A stretch of 27,081 nt of DNA, taken from a virus. Positions 19,719 through 27,081 of this stretch are shown piece by piece (position 1 is the first letter of the stretch; each line of letters begins with the position of its first letter). The position numbers and the translations under genes are program-made. The notes below the pieces were generated by a model. It searched no databases, was not told where the DNA came from, and saw nothing but the letters and a program-made list of their open reading frames with translations. The stretch is from positions 1 through 27,081 of the IMG/VR virus record IMGVR_UViG_3300034980_000081; one strand, given 5' to 3'.

Positions 19719-21173
19719 ATGGCTGTTACACAAGGAGTAAAATCCAGTTATGATATTACAGCTGCCGCCACAAGTGCTGGTGTAGGACAAGCGCCTGACC
19801 GCCGTCGATTATACGATTTCTCAGATCGGGTTGCCGAATTGGCACCAGAGGAATCGCCGTTTTTTGTATATCTTTCAAAAGTTGCAAAAGTACCAACGGA
19901 CGATCCTGTATTTCGATTCTTAGAAAATCGTTCAAAAGTCGATTGGTCTAGTCGTGATTTCTTACTAGCTGCTACGCCTGGAACGGTTGTAGCTGGTAGT
20001 CAGTACGCATTCACAGTTGATGCAGATAGCACAACGGGTGGAAGCGTTTCTGGTGGAACCGCACCTGGGTTCTTAATAAAAGGCATGGTATTTTCGGTAG
20101 CATCGCTTACTGGAAGTTCCAAACCAAACTCTTCTGCTGGTTACTCGCAGGTTTTAGTTAGAGTTGAAACTAGTCCCGTTGTAGGTAGTAGTTCTACTAC
20201 TTTCACTGGAAAAGTTATTGACTTTTCTTCTTTAACTAACTCTGGCGGTGCTATTAGCGGAGAGGATGTTTTAACAAATAATGACATGTGTCAAGTAATT
20301 GGTACTTCATTTCAAGAAGGTTCAGCATCTCCAGATGCATGGTCTAATGAAATTGAAGATAATTACGGCTATACGCAGATCTTTAAAACGGCTTGCGAAA
20401 TGTCAAACACAGCGATTGCAACACGCTATCGCGGATATGCAAACGAATGGGAGCGCATTTGGGCTCTAAAACTTCGTGAGCATAAAGTTGATATTGAAAG
20501 AGCTTTATTGTTTGGTCAAAAAGCAAGAGTAAGTTCAATTCAATACACAGAAGGTATTGTTGGTCACATACTAAAAAATGGTGTCGCACAAATTGGCGAT
20601 GCTGCTCTTTCATACTCATCTGGAGTACCTTACTTCAGAAGTGTAGAAGATTCTGAATTGACCTATGACAGATTGCTTTCAGACATGGAAGTAATGTTCG
20701 ATCCAGCACGTGGTGGTGCAAGTGAAAAGTTAGTTCTTGCAGGTCTTCCTGTAATTAGTTACTTTAACAAACTTGGCAAAGATTCATTCTTAAGCACAAG
20801 TATGGCTCATAATGCTCACGCAGCATTAAGTGCTTCTGCGACACAACCAAATCAATCACCGCATCGCATGAATATGTCAGAACGAGATGGTGCATTTGGT
20901 CACAAGATATTTACCATTGAAACTATTCATGGTACAATGCACTTGGTCAAAGAACCATTGTTTAGAGGTATGAGTGCTAATTTCATGGCTATGATTGATA
21001 TGAGTCAAGTTGCATACCGTCCACTAGTTGGAAATGGTATCAATCGTGACACAGCAATATTATCTAATGTTCAAAACGCTGATGAAGACTTGAGAAAAGA
21101 TATGATTCTAACCGAAGCGGGTTTAGAAGTTACATTACCTGAATCTCACTCACTTTACAGTGTAGAATTTTAG
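19719..21173 (+). CDS. Major capsid protein, SU10-like (DUF5309 type)
   Basis: This 484-residue protein follows the scaffold and has the best binding site of the arm (AGGAGG). The N-terminus, LYDFSDRVAELAPEESPFFV and KVPTDDPVFRFLENRSK, and the later YGYTQIFKTACEMSNTAIAT, RALLFGQK and the FTIETIHGTMHLVKEPLF stretch match the SU10-type coat proteins with an HK97 fold. About residues 85-190 are a Gly/Ser/Thr-rich beta insertion (GTVVAGSQYAFTVDADSTTG onward), probably an exposed or decorating domain. No protease gene is seen between portal and coat, so maturation may proceed without cleavage. Confidence 0.8.
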   Translation: MAVTQGVKSSYDITAAATSAGVGQAPDRRRLYDFSDRVAELAPEESPFFVYLSKVAKVPTDDPVFRFLENRSKVDWSSRDFLLAATPGTVVAGSQYAFTVDADSTTGGSVSGGTAPGFLIKGMVFSVASLTGSSKPNSSAGYSQVLVRVETSPVVGSSSTTFTGKVIDFSSLTNSGGAISGEDVLTNNDMCQVIGTSFQEGSASPDAWSNEIEDNYGYTQIFKTACEMSNTAIATRYRGYANEWERIWALKLREHKVDIERALLFGQKARVSSIQYTEGIVGHILKNGVAQIGDAALSYSSGVPYFRSVEDSELTYDRLLSDMEVMFDPARGGASEKLVLAGLPVISYFNKLGKDSFLSTSMAHNAHAALSASATQPNQSPHRMNMSERDGAFGHKIFTIETIHGTMHLVKEPLFRGMSANFMAMIDMSQVAYRPLVGNGINRDTAILSNVQNADEDLRKDMILTEAGLEVTLPESHSLYSVEF

Positions 21174-21184
21174 GAGGTTAGAAT

Positions 21185-21739
21185 ATGAAAACTAGCGTAA
21201 TCAATAAAAATAGTGGAGACTACGGGAAATTCACAAACGTATTACACTCCAAGGACATCGCATTCGCAAGTGAAAAATGGCAGGATTTAGTCCGTAATGC
21301 TGAGCTAACATCGTTAGCTGTTACTGATGCAACTGTAGATGCTGGTATAACTCTAGTTAAAAACTACGAGTATACATCAGGATGGTTGGCAGATGCTACA
21401 TCGGCAATCGTTTTACCAGCGGCAGAAGCTGGTGTGTTTATTGCTTGGGTGCAAACTGCTGATGCAGACGCAGCTAACGCAATGACGATAACTGCGGCAA
21501 GCGGTGATACGTATGAACCTTATCAAGAAATTCGTATTGGTACTGGTATTCCAGCTCAACAAGATTCATCTGTTGCAGCGGATTCCGTAATTACAATAAC
21601 TCCCTCAGCTACCAATGGTGGATGGGGAATGACAGGAAGCTACTTCCTACTTTATTGTAAGAATGAAGGCGAATGGCTTGTTAAAGTTAATGGTATAAAA
21701 GAAGGCACTGGAGCAACTTCAACTATTGCTTTTAGTTAA
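21185..21739 (+). CDS. Probable head decoration or minor capsid protein
   Basis: This 184-residue protein follows the coat gene by 11 bases with TTAGGAGG upstream. After an N-terminal arm (NKNSGDYGKFTNVLHSKDIA) it is a beta-rich domain of Ala, Thr and Gly (VLPAAEAGVFIAWVQTADAD, then SYFLLYCKNEGEWLVKVNG). The size, beta character and position fit a capsid decoration or stabilising protein. The ending NEGEWLVKVNG resembles small phage head proteins. No specific family is recognised. Confidence 0.5.
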   Translation: MKTSVINKNSGDYGKFTNVLHSKDIAFASEKWQDLVRNAELTSLAVTDATVDAGITLVKNYEYTSGWLADATSAIVLPAAEAGVFIAWVQTADADAANAMTITAASGDTYEPYQEIRIGTGIPAQQDSSVAADSVITITPSATNGGWGMTGSYFLLYCKNEGEWLVKVNGIKEGTGATSTIAFS

Positions 21740-21764
21740 TAAAAGATAACAGTTTTGGATACTG

Positions 21765-21794
21765 TGGGGCTATTCGTATAAAGGTTTAGCCCCA
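21765..21794 (+). other. Intergenic RNA hairpin
   Basis: TGGGGCTA (21765-21772) pairs perfectly with TAGCCCCA (21787-21794) around a 14-base loop. It is not followed by a T run, so it is not a standard terminator. It lies between the decoration gene and the next gene, in an 89-base gap, and could protect the upstream message end or lower downstream expression. Confidence 0.55.
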
Positions 21795-21828
21795 AAAATC
21801 CTAAAAATTTAAATTAAGGAAATAGAAA

Positions 21829-22038
21829 ATGGCTGACTACGTTTCAGGAAATACAGATGTAAAAGTATTTATTCACGATCCAAAACCAGGAACTAAAACA
21901 CAAAGTGCTGGTCAGATTGCGAAAGATGTTTATGACCACATAGCAGGATTAGATTCTACTAACAATAAAGTTATATCTATATCGCATTGTGCATTAAAAG
22001 GTGATAAGATTATGACTATGGTAGTAAGTGGTGCTTAA
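21829..22038 (+). CDS. Hypothetical protein (69 aa)
   Basis: The ATG at 21829 follows AAGGAAA. The product has a strand (DVKVFIHDPKP), a helix (AGQIAKDVYDHIAGLD) and a strand pair (KVISISHCALKGDKIMTMVV). This strand-helix-strand-strand order is compact and folded. It lies in the head operon between decoration and connector genes. No known family; perhaps a small capsid or connector accessory. It overlaps the following gene start. Confidence 0.55.
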   Translation: MADYVSGNTDVKVFIHDPKPGTKTQSAGQIAKDVYDHIAGLDSTNNKVISISHCALKGDKIMTMVVSGA

Positions 22039-22249
22039 GATTAAGTGTCAACATTGCGATAAACCGAATCCAGAAAACTGGTTTTATTGTAGAGGGTGTG
22101 GAAAAAGAGCTACTCCTCCGAAGTTTACTACTAATTCATTTATTATAAGTGAAGTTGGTAAAAGAACCGATGTAGAGTTTAATACTATTTCCTATGAAGA
22201 AAGTTTTGATAGAATGAATAAAGCCGATAATCGGTGGAAAGGATTTTAA
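22028..22249 (+). CDS. Zinc-ribbon protein (73 aa)
   Basis: The N-terminus KIKCQHCDKPNPENWFYCRG with CGK is a classic zinc ribbon: CxxC, a loop with PxxWFYC, then CxGC. The rest (NSFIISEVGKRTDVEFNTIS, then YEESFDRMNKADNRWKGF) is unassigned, with a charged helix at the end. The start may be GTG at 22028 or 22031, since no ATG is present; both overlap the previous gene. Similar short ribbons occur in head operons of environmental phages, where their job is not known to me. Confidence 0.6.
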   Translation: MVLKIKCQHCDKPNPENWFYCRGCGKRATPPKFTTNSFIISEVGKRTDVEFNTISYEESFDRMNKADNRWKGF

Positions 22250-22250
22250 T

Positions 22251-22361
22251 ATGCCTACAGTAAAGACTAAATCTGGCAAGAAAAAAAAGTATTCATATAC
22301 TAAAAAAGGTAAAGCTGCTGCTAAAAGAGCTAGAGCAAGAGCAAATGGAAAGAGATATTAG
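22251..22361 (+). CDS. Small lysine/arginine-rich protein (36 aa)
   Basis: ATG at 22251, stop TAG at 22359-22361, with AAAGGA nine bases upstream. The product starts MPTVKTKSGKKKKYSYTKKG and continues with Ala/Lys/Arg repeats (KAAAKRARARANGKRY). The pattern of a short GKKKxxYTKKGKAAAKRA protein recurs in structural regions of environmental phages, in my experience, and could be a packaged DNA-binding peptide like a protamine. Function is not established. Confidence 0.65.
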   Translation: MPTVKTKSGKKKKYSYTKKGKAAAKRARARANGKRY

Positions 22362-22364
22362 TAA

Positions 22365-23366
22365 ATGGCAACATTTAGCGTACAAGTAGTAGACTTAGTT
22401 GGTACTTTTAGTGACGAAACTGCTTTAGATTCGTTTATCACAGAAGGTGCTAATGAAGTTATTAATGCTATGCCTCGCTCTATGCAGGAGCGCGTAGCGG
22501 AAGAAACAGCTGTTACTACTGGTACTACCACCTCTGAGGGGCATAAGGTACTTCATATGTTGAGAAGTGATTCAACAATAGATCAGCCTTGTCGTCGTAT
22601 ACCAGCTAGTAAAAGAGGTAGAGTTGCTGATAGTAGTGATATGGAATATGCTACCACATCAGATCCAGCATATTATATTAAAGATGGTAAGTTTAATATT
22701 CTTCCAACTGGAGCTGGCCTTTTGGTTTCTATGCCTACATATAGTCAGTCCTCCCCATTAGACGCTAGTGCTATTAGTACTATAACAAATTTTCCAAATG
22801 AAGCTGAATATTTGGTTACAATATATGCTGCTATAAAAGCATTACAACAGAATATGAGTGGTATGATGACCCTTACTGCTATTACAACTGCGCTTACCTA
22901 TTTAAAAGCTGCATTAGATCAGGCAGAATCCGCAAATAATAAATTTGAATCTGCTACTGAATCTATTTTCGGAGATGAAGAAACTTATTTAACTGCTAAT
23001 TCTCAACTTACAAGAGCTAAAAATGCATTAGATCAAGCATCAGATTTAATAAATGGTGATCAGCCATCAGCTACCACTGATGCTTATGGAGCATTGGCAA
23101 ATGAAGATGTGGAAATAGTTCAAGCTGCATTAAGTGTTGCATCGACTGAAATGCAAAGAGCGCAAACTCATATTCAGGAATGGACATCAGTTGGCGATAT
23201 GAGAGTTAAAGAAATCAATGCTTCGCTATCTGAAGCACAAGGATATGTTCAAGAAGCTCAAATTAGAATGCAAAGAGAAGAACAAAAATATAAATGGTAT
23301 CAGGCTCAACAAGCGAAATTACAAGCTGACTATGATAGAGGAATACAACTTTTAAGGGCTGGCTAA
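22365..23366 (+). CDS. Probable virion or connector protein with coiled-coil tail
   Basis: This 333-residue protein has two halves. Residues 1-155 carry TALDSFITEGANEVINAMPR, CRRIPASKRGRVADSSD, AYYIKDGKFNILPTGAG and FPNEAEYLVTIYAAIKALQQ. This is the layout of phage head-tail adaptor proteins, which have a short helix start, a strand block around a Tyr-x-x-Lys-Asp-Gly turn, and a C-terminal helix. Residues 160-333 are a long Ala/Gln/Glu-rich coiled coil (LTYLKAALDQAESANNKFES, then YQAQQAKLQADYDRGIQLL). A neck or adaptor role is inferred. The ATG at 22365 follows the previous stop by three bases and has a weak binding site, suggesting coupling. Confidence 0.6.
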   Translation: MATFSVQVVDLVGTFSDETALDSFITEGANEVINAMPRSMQERVAEETAVTTGTTTSEGHKVLHMLRSDSTIDQPCRRIPASKRGRVADSSDMEYATTSDPAYYIKDGKFNILPTGAGLLVSMPTYSQSSPLDASAISTITNFPNEAEYLVTIYAAIKALQQNMSGMMTLTAITTALTYLKAALDQAESANNKFESATESIFGDEETYLTANSQLTRAKNALDQASDLINGDQPSATTDAYGALANEDVEIVQAALSVASTEMQRAQTHIQEWTSVGDMRVKEINASLSEAQGYVQEAQIRMQREEQKYKWYQAQQAKLQADYDRGIQLLRAG

Positions 23367-23368
23367 TA

Positions 23369-23635
23369 ATGGCTAAAACTTTAGTAACATTATCCACTAC
23401 ACCATCTTGGTCTTCTAATGCATTAGGAACAACGCCATCGATGTCTGTAACTGCTTTGCCAACTACACCATCAATGTCTGTGACTGCTTTAGGAACTACA
23501 CCTTCATTTACATCGGTATCACTTCCGTCTATTACTTGGATTTTAAGTGGTGGATGGAAAGATGCGAATTTTATTTGGGAAGATGAAACAAGAAATTGGG
23601 AGCATATGGGTATGCTTGGAAGGGATTCAGATTAA
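23369..23635 (+). CDS. Repeat protein with TTPSMSVTAL units (88 aa)
   Basis: Residues 10-53 are four 11-residue units based on TTPSMSVTALG. A short hydrophobic stretch (SITWILSGGWKDANF) and a tail IWEDETRNWEHMG follow. The units could form a beta-solenoid or an elongated connector. The Trp-Glu tail recurs in the 40-residue protein at 25821. No enzyme motif is seen. The ATG follows the previous stop (TAATAATG) with a weak binding site, and its own stop overlaps the next ATG. Confidence 0.6.
   Translation: MAKTLVTLSTTPSWSSNALGTTPSMSVTALPTTPSMSVTALGTTPSFTSVSLPSITWILSGGWKDANFIWEDETRNWEHMGMLGRDSD
23396..23527 (+). repeat. Four tandem 33-base units
   Basis: Units at 23396, 23429, 23462 and 23495. 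The second and third agree best (ATGTCTGTNACTGCTTT core); the first and fourth are more diverged. They encode TTPSWSSNALG, TTPSMSVTALP, TTPSMSVTALG and TTPSFTSVSLP. Confidence 0.8.
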
Positions 23636-23943
23636 TGGCTGTTCATTCTCTAACTGTTAAAAAAATTATATCAATGATAAGACAAGTCTTTTCCGATGCG
23701 CCAGAAACTTATATTATGGCTTTAATAAATGAGGCGCTGGTTGAGGCTGGTAAATACAAAACAAAAATTGAATATGCAAAAGCCGATGCTGTAGAGGATC
23801 AGATGTGGTATACTTTAAGCGATACTAATGCTGGTATTGAAGTAAATAAAGTAATGCGAGTTGATCTTAAAGATAGTAGTGGTGATTATATAAGAATACC
23901 AAGGCTTCTTGATAATGAAGTACTTAAAATGGATATAACATAA
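23635..23943 (+). CDS. N-terminal half of a probable connector (adaptor) protein
   Basis: The ATG at 23635 (MAVHSLTVKKIISMIRQVFS) lies behind GGAAGGGA and overlaps the stop of the repeat gene; an upstream in-frame reading lies inside that gene and is rejected. The 102-residue product has helices (TYIMALINEALVEAGKYKTK) and then strands DQMWYTLSDTNAGIEVNKVM, RVDLKDSSGDYIRIPRLL. This resembles the first part of head-tail adaptor proteins, where a Tyr-x-Leu strand and a D-G/x-L turn precede a second strand-helix half. That second half appears to be encoded in the next gene, so this may be one half of a split protein. Confidence 0.6.
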   Translation: MAVHSLTVKKIISMIRQVFSDAPETYIMALINEALVEAGKYKTKIEYAKADAVEDQMWYTLSDTNAGIEVNKVMRVDLKDSSGDYIRIPRLLDNEVLKMDIT

Positions 23944-24764
23944 TGGCTGTATTAGCACAAGAAGTAACAACAGTTCTTTGTGTAGCTGATTCAAGCTCAA
24001 GTTTAAGTGGTAAATATTTTACTATTTCAGGAATGGGTACAGATTTTGAACAAAATGATTATCATGTATGGATTGATGTAGGGAGTGCAAGTACTGAACC
24101 ATCGGGACTATCTTCAACTGGAGTAGAAGTAAATATATCCGCAGATGCGAGTGCGGCTACTGTTGCTACAGCGGTTAATTCAGCTCTTGACGCACTTGCT
24201 GATTTTGGTTCTTCAAGAGATACTGCTACGTTAACGGTAACAAATGCAGTAAGAGGTTCAGTAACAGATGCTGCTAATATAGATGCTGGATTTACTATTT
24301 CAACAGCTACTGACGGAACTGGTACAAAAAACAGTAATCATAAGCATCCAGAAGATGATATGGCTTGGTTTATTCAAGACGATCATTTAGCTGTTGTTAC
24401 AACAAAAGGAAGCGATTCTACAAGCGTTCATTCAAAATTAGGAGATTGGAAGGGCATTGATGAGTCTGTTATAGAGGGATTCTTAATTCACTATATGGCA
24501 GAACCGAATGCTGTTTCGACGATTGCAGATACACCAGATATAGATAATACACTTCATTCCTTTTTGGTAGATTATGTTAAGTGCAAATTATATATGGATA
24601 GAGCAGGTCTTCTGTCTGTGTCGGATGCTAATGCATCTGCTGTTTTAATGAATCTTTCCAGTCAGCATGAAAGAAAATGGAAAGAATGTTTAATTAAATA
24701 TGGAAGCAAGAAGAGAGATAAAGTTGGTGGCCCCAGACGGATTATGCCACCCAATATGCAATAA
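23943..24764 (+). CDS. Connector (adaptor) second half fused to an Ig-like domain
   Basis: The ATG overlaps the stop of the previous gene by one base (TAATG), with almost no binding site, so translation is probably coupled. Residues 10-125 form a beta domain (GKYFTISGMGTDFEQNDYHV, WIDVG, VATAVNSALDALADF, then ATLTVTNAVRGSVTDAANID), a module that recurs in phage virion proteins. Residues 133-235 (HPEDDMAWFIQDDHLAVVTT, then ESVIEGFLIHYMAEPNAVST, then LHSFLVDYVKCKLYMDRAGL) resemble the C-terminal half of head-tail adaptors. The tail is basic (KYGSKKRDKVGGPRRIMPPN). The role is structural. Confidence 0.6.
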   Translation: MAVLAQEVTTVLCVADSSSSLSGKYFTISGMGTDFEQNDYHVWIDVGSASTEPSGLSSTGVEVNISADASAATVATAVNSALDALADFGSSRDTATLTVTNAVRGSVTDAANIDAGFTISTATDGTGTKNSNHKHPEDDMAWFIQDDHLAVVTTKGSDSTSVHSKLGDWKGIDESVIEGFLIHYMAEPNAVSTIADTPDIDNTLHSFLVDYVKCKLYMDRAGLLSVSDANASAVLMNLSSQHERKWKECLIKYGSKKRDKVGGPRRIMPPNMQ

Positions 24765-24808
24765 ATGGTCTTAAAAGACGGTGGTGGAGGGAAATAGAGG
24801 ATTAAATT

Positions 24809-25819
24809 ATGGCAGTGCCTAGTAAATATCAAGCAAAGGAAGTTTTAAACAAGGTTTTAAACTCAGGCGAGGATGCGTTAAACGTAGACCTTGCTGATTC
24901 CGTATCTGTAACTGTAGACAGCGAATTTCCCGCAGCTTCTGCAATTTCAGATAATTTCGCTAATCCAACAACTACATCAGCTATGTCCATGCTTATGGGC
25001 TATGATGGTAGTACATGGGATAGAGTAACAATAGGTGGTGGTACAGAGGCTGCTGCTTTAAGAGTAACAATCGCCAATGATTCAACGGGTGTGGTAAGTG
25101 TTGATGACGGTGGTGGTGCTCTTACTGTAGATGGTACTGTAACGGCTAATCTTGGAACAACTGACAATGCGGTATTAGATGCAATAGATGCTGTATTAGA
25201 TACAATTAAGATTGATACTGAAGCTATTGAGACGGCTGTAGAAGCAGTTAATCAAGCTGCTGAAGGTACAATTACTTCGACAACTCAAAGAGTTACAATC
25301 GCTACGGATGATGATGGAGTCGCTCATTTAGCTACAATCGCAGGTGCTGTTTCTACTCAAATGCAAGTAGATGTGGTTGCCGCTCTTCCTGCTGGTTCAA
25401 ACACTATAGGAGTAGTTGACCTTGGTTCTACTGACAACGCAGTATTAGATGCGATGGTTGTTGATTTAGCAGCTATGGAAACATTATTAACTGCAGCAAA
25501 CGTAGACCATGCTGCAAATGAAGCTTTACTTACTACTATAGATTCAGATACTAATGATACAAAGAATGCTTTAAATAATATGTTATATGGAACAGCTCTC
25601 GCTGTTACAGCTGTTCATGGAGGTTCAGACCATTCATTAGGGGCTACATATGAAGCATTTCATATTGGAGTTGGTGGAGATATTAGTTTAGATTGTGTAA
25701 CAAGTGGTACTAATATAGTGTTTAAAAATGTAGCAAGCGGTCAAATGTTGCCAGTGAGGGCAACTGTGGTTAACGCAACTAATACAACAGCTACAAATAT
25801 AGTAGCATTGAAAGCTTAG
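24809..25819 (+). CDS. Repetitive virion protein, probable tail or fibre component
   Basis: This 336-residue Ala/Asp/Thr-rich protein has strand repeats in the first half (VTIANDSTGVVSVDDGGGAL and VTIATDDDGVAHLA), and two copies of TDNAVLDAI/MV heading helical heptad stretches (AIDAVLDTIKIDTEAIETAV and AMETLLTAANVDHAANEALL). The C-terminal 80 residues form a beta domain (HIGVGGDISLDCVTSGTNIV, then VRATVVNATNTTATNIVALK). This mix of trimer-like coils and strands suits a tail spike, fibre or collar protein. GAGGA precedes the ATG. The C-terminal domain resembles those of small head or baseplate proteins; no family is certain. Confidence 0.6.
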   Translation: MAVPSKYQAKEVLNKVLNSGEDALNVDLADSVSVTVDSEFPAASAISDNFANPTTTSAMSMLMGYDGSTWDRVTIGGGTEAAALRVTIANDSTGVVSVDDGGGALTVDGTVTANLGTTDNAVLDAIDAVLDTIKIDTEAIETAVEAVNQAAEGTITSTTQRVTIATDDDGVAHLATIAGAVSTQMQVDVVAALPAGSNTIGVVDLGSTDNAVLDAMVVDLAAMETLLTAANVDHAANEALLTTIDSDTNDTKNALNNMLYGTALAVTAVHGGSDHSLGATYEAFHIGVGGDISLDCVTSGTNIVFKNVASGQMLPVRATVVNATNTTATNIVALKA

Positions 25820-25820
25820 T

Positions 25821-25943
25821 ATGCCGATTGTTTGGAAAAGAACTTTGAGTAACTTTTTAAGGTCAGTATATGATGTTATATGGAATATAAATCGACTTGA
25901 CTGGGAAGAAAACACAGTTAAATGGGAAGAATATACAGGATGA
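25821..25943 (+). CDS. Small Trp-rich protein (40 aa)
   Basis: ATG at 25821, one base after the previous stop, TGA at 25941-25943. The product starts MPIVWKRTLSNFLRSVYDVI and ends LDWEENTVKWEEYTG. The W-E-x-x-T-x-x-W-E end matches the tail of the repeat protein at 23369 (WEDETRNWEHMG). The first 28 residues look like an amphipathic helix. The binding site is weak, so it is probably coupled to the upstream gene. Confidence 0.55.
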   Translation: MPIVWKRTLSNFLRSVYDVIWNINRLDWEENTVKWEEYTG

Positions 25944-25968
25944 AAAATTTTAATATGAGGAAAATATA

Positions 25969-27081
25969 ATGGCAAGTTTAACAGGTTCAACGATTGCTGC
26001 TAGTTATGAGCAATTATTATCTTTGCCTGATGGCGGGTTAAACGGAAACACTTTAGTTGCTATTACCGATGGTGATTCAAGTACCGCTATTGGTATGAAA
26101 GTAGCGACAAGCAAAATAGAAATAATACCAGCTTCAGATGATGCGAATGCATTTGAAGTTTCAAAGGCTAATGGTACAGCTGTATTAACAGTTAATACCA
26201 GTACAGTTGGAGCGACACTTATTGGAGCTTTAACCGTTGGTGCTGATGATTTAGGTCACGATGTTATCTTCTACGGAGATTCTGCAAGTTCAAATATGAC
26301 TTGGGATACATCTGGTGATGATTTAATTCTTAATGATTCACGATTGTTTATAGATATGGATGATACTGATTCCAATGCTTTAGATATTGTTACAGAAGCA
26401 ACAGCATATGATGGATTATTTATACAAGCTGATGCTTTAACAACAGGTAAAGCTGCTTATTTCTATTCTAATTCAGATGATAATACCGCAAGAAATCTTG
26501 CTGTCGTTCAAAATAATCATGCTAGTGCGGTTGGGGCGACTTGTTTATTAATTGACCAAAATGCTGCTGCTGTTGGAATCAAAATTGACCAAGCTGGTGC
26601 GGGATATGGTCTTTCTATAAATCAGGATGGTAATAAGGAAGCTCTATTCATTGATAGTGACTCAACTTCAGAAGCTGTTTTGAGAATTGATGGCCCCCTT
26701 GCAAACTCAGGTAATGTATTACAAATAAACGGTGCAGATGCGCTAACAACAGGCGGGATTGCATATTTGCATTCTGATTCAGCTGATAACACCAGTTCAA
26801 GAAATCTTCTCAAAGTTGTAAACGAAAACGCATCAGCCGATAAGACAGTTGGACTTCTGATTCACCAAAACGGTGCAGATGCTCATATAGAATTTGCAGG
26901 TGCGGGTAATGGTGGTTTAAAATTTGGGAAGGATTGTGAGGCGAGTGACGCAAACACCTTCGATGATTATGAGGAAGGAGTATGTGATGAAACTCTCACC
27001 GATACAGCCCCTGGAGCGACATTTACATTAAATGGGGCTTATAATCAATTAGCTTATACTAAAGTTGGTAGAATTGTTCAT
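25969..27081 (+). CDS. Tail fibre-like protein (partial, 3' end outside window)
   Basis: The frame is open from the ATG at 25969 (GAGGAAAAT upstream) to the window end, 371 residues. The start MASLTGSTIAASYEQLLSLP and the strand-turn repeats DDLGHDVIFYGDSASSNMTW, then DTSGDDLILNDSRLFIDM, match the shafts of many environmental phage tail fibres. Two copies of a unit of about 60 residues beginning ADALTTGKAAYF and ADALTTGGIAYL lie 102 residues apart. The last visible part, NTFDDYEEGVCDETLTDTAP to YTKVGRIVH, is a known fibre C-terminal domain type (usually YEEGTWTP, then YTKIG). It should bind the host surface. The end of the gene is not visible. Confidence 0.8.
   Translation, partial: MASLTGSTIAASYEQLLSLPDGGLNGNTLVAITDGDSSTAIGMKVATSKIEIIPASDDANAFEVSKANGTAVLTVNTSTVGATLIGALTVGADDLGHDVIFYGDSASSNMTWDTSGDDLILNDSRLFIDMDDTDSNALDIVTEATAYDGLFIQADALTTGKAAYFYSNSDDNTARNLAVVQNNHASAVGATCLLIDQNAAAVGIKIDQAGAGYGLSINQDGNKEALFIDSDSTSEAVLRIDGPLANSGNVLQINGADALTTGGIAYLHSDSADNTSSRNLLKVVNENASADKTVGLLIHQNGADAHIEFAGAGNGGLKFGKDCEASDANTFDDYEEGVCDETLTDTAPGATFTLNGAYNQLAYTKVGRIVH

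Noticed and set aside
24765-24797. Ten-codon frame MVLKDGGGGK following the connector stop without a gap
   Set aside because: Too short and without similarity; it probably only reflects the gene junction.

Overview
The window is part of the genome of a tailed double-stranded DNA bacteriophage with AT-rich DNA. The evidence is an ordered packaging and head module on the right: small terminase, large terminase, P22-like portal, scaffold-like protein, SU10-type major capsid protein, connector proteins and a tail fibre. No tape-measure or tube gene is visible, which with the portal type hints at a short tail, but the tail region is cut by the window edge. The host is not identifiable. The promoters (TTGACA/T, 17-18 bases, TATATT) and the strong AGGAGGTGAT ribosome binding sites point to a bacterium using a sigma70-type factor.

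Left arm (1-10009, all on the minus strand). In transcription order it starts with a run of small genes of mostly unknown function (10009 to 7042), including a stand-alone polynucleotide 3'-phosphatase of the HAD family and several zinc-ribbon, basic or one-helix membrane microproteins. After a 370-base regulatory gap with its own promoter comes the most unusual cassette: a 606-residue amidoligase, a class II glutamine amidotransferase, a 99-residue unknown protein and a second 384-residue amidoligase. All three enzymes carry arrays of paired CxxC zinc ribbons. Then comes a recombination module: a Cas4/RecB-like nuclease, a Rad52-like annealing protein and a probable single-strand DNA-binding partner, cut by the window start.

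Centre (10010-11487). This is the switch region between the two arms. It holds palindromic operator-like sites, one plus-strand gene with its own candidate promoter and a strong intrinsic terminator, four imperfect tandem 18-19-base repeats (iteron-like), two overlapping small minus-strand genes, TA tracts and a pair of divergent promoters.

Right arm (11488-27081, plus strand). First come small early-type genes: a Cys-rich protein, a HExxH peptidase-like protein, a DUF1599/Nmad1-like protein and an exonuclease-like protein. The packaging operon follows, with a gamma-glutamylcyclotransferase-like gene just before the large terminase, then the head and connector genes. The last gene is a tail-fibre-like protein that runs off the end. 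Three near-identical promoters (11450, 13526, 16659) drive this arm, and two of them place the start codon at the predicted transcription start, implying leaderless mRNAs.

The best candidate for an undescribed system is the cassette at 2173-6669, perhaps with the cyclotransferase at 14732. It would hydrolyse glutamine to ammonia and make or break gamma-glutamyl or amide bonds on an unknown target that the zinc ribbons may help to recognise. The families are known; the target and the coupling are inference.
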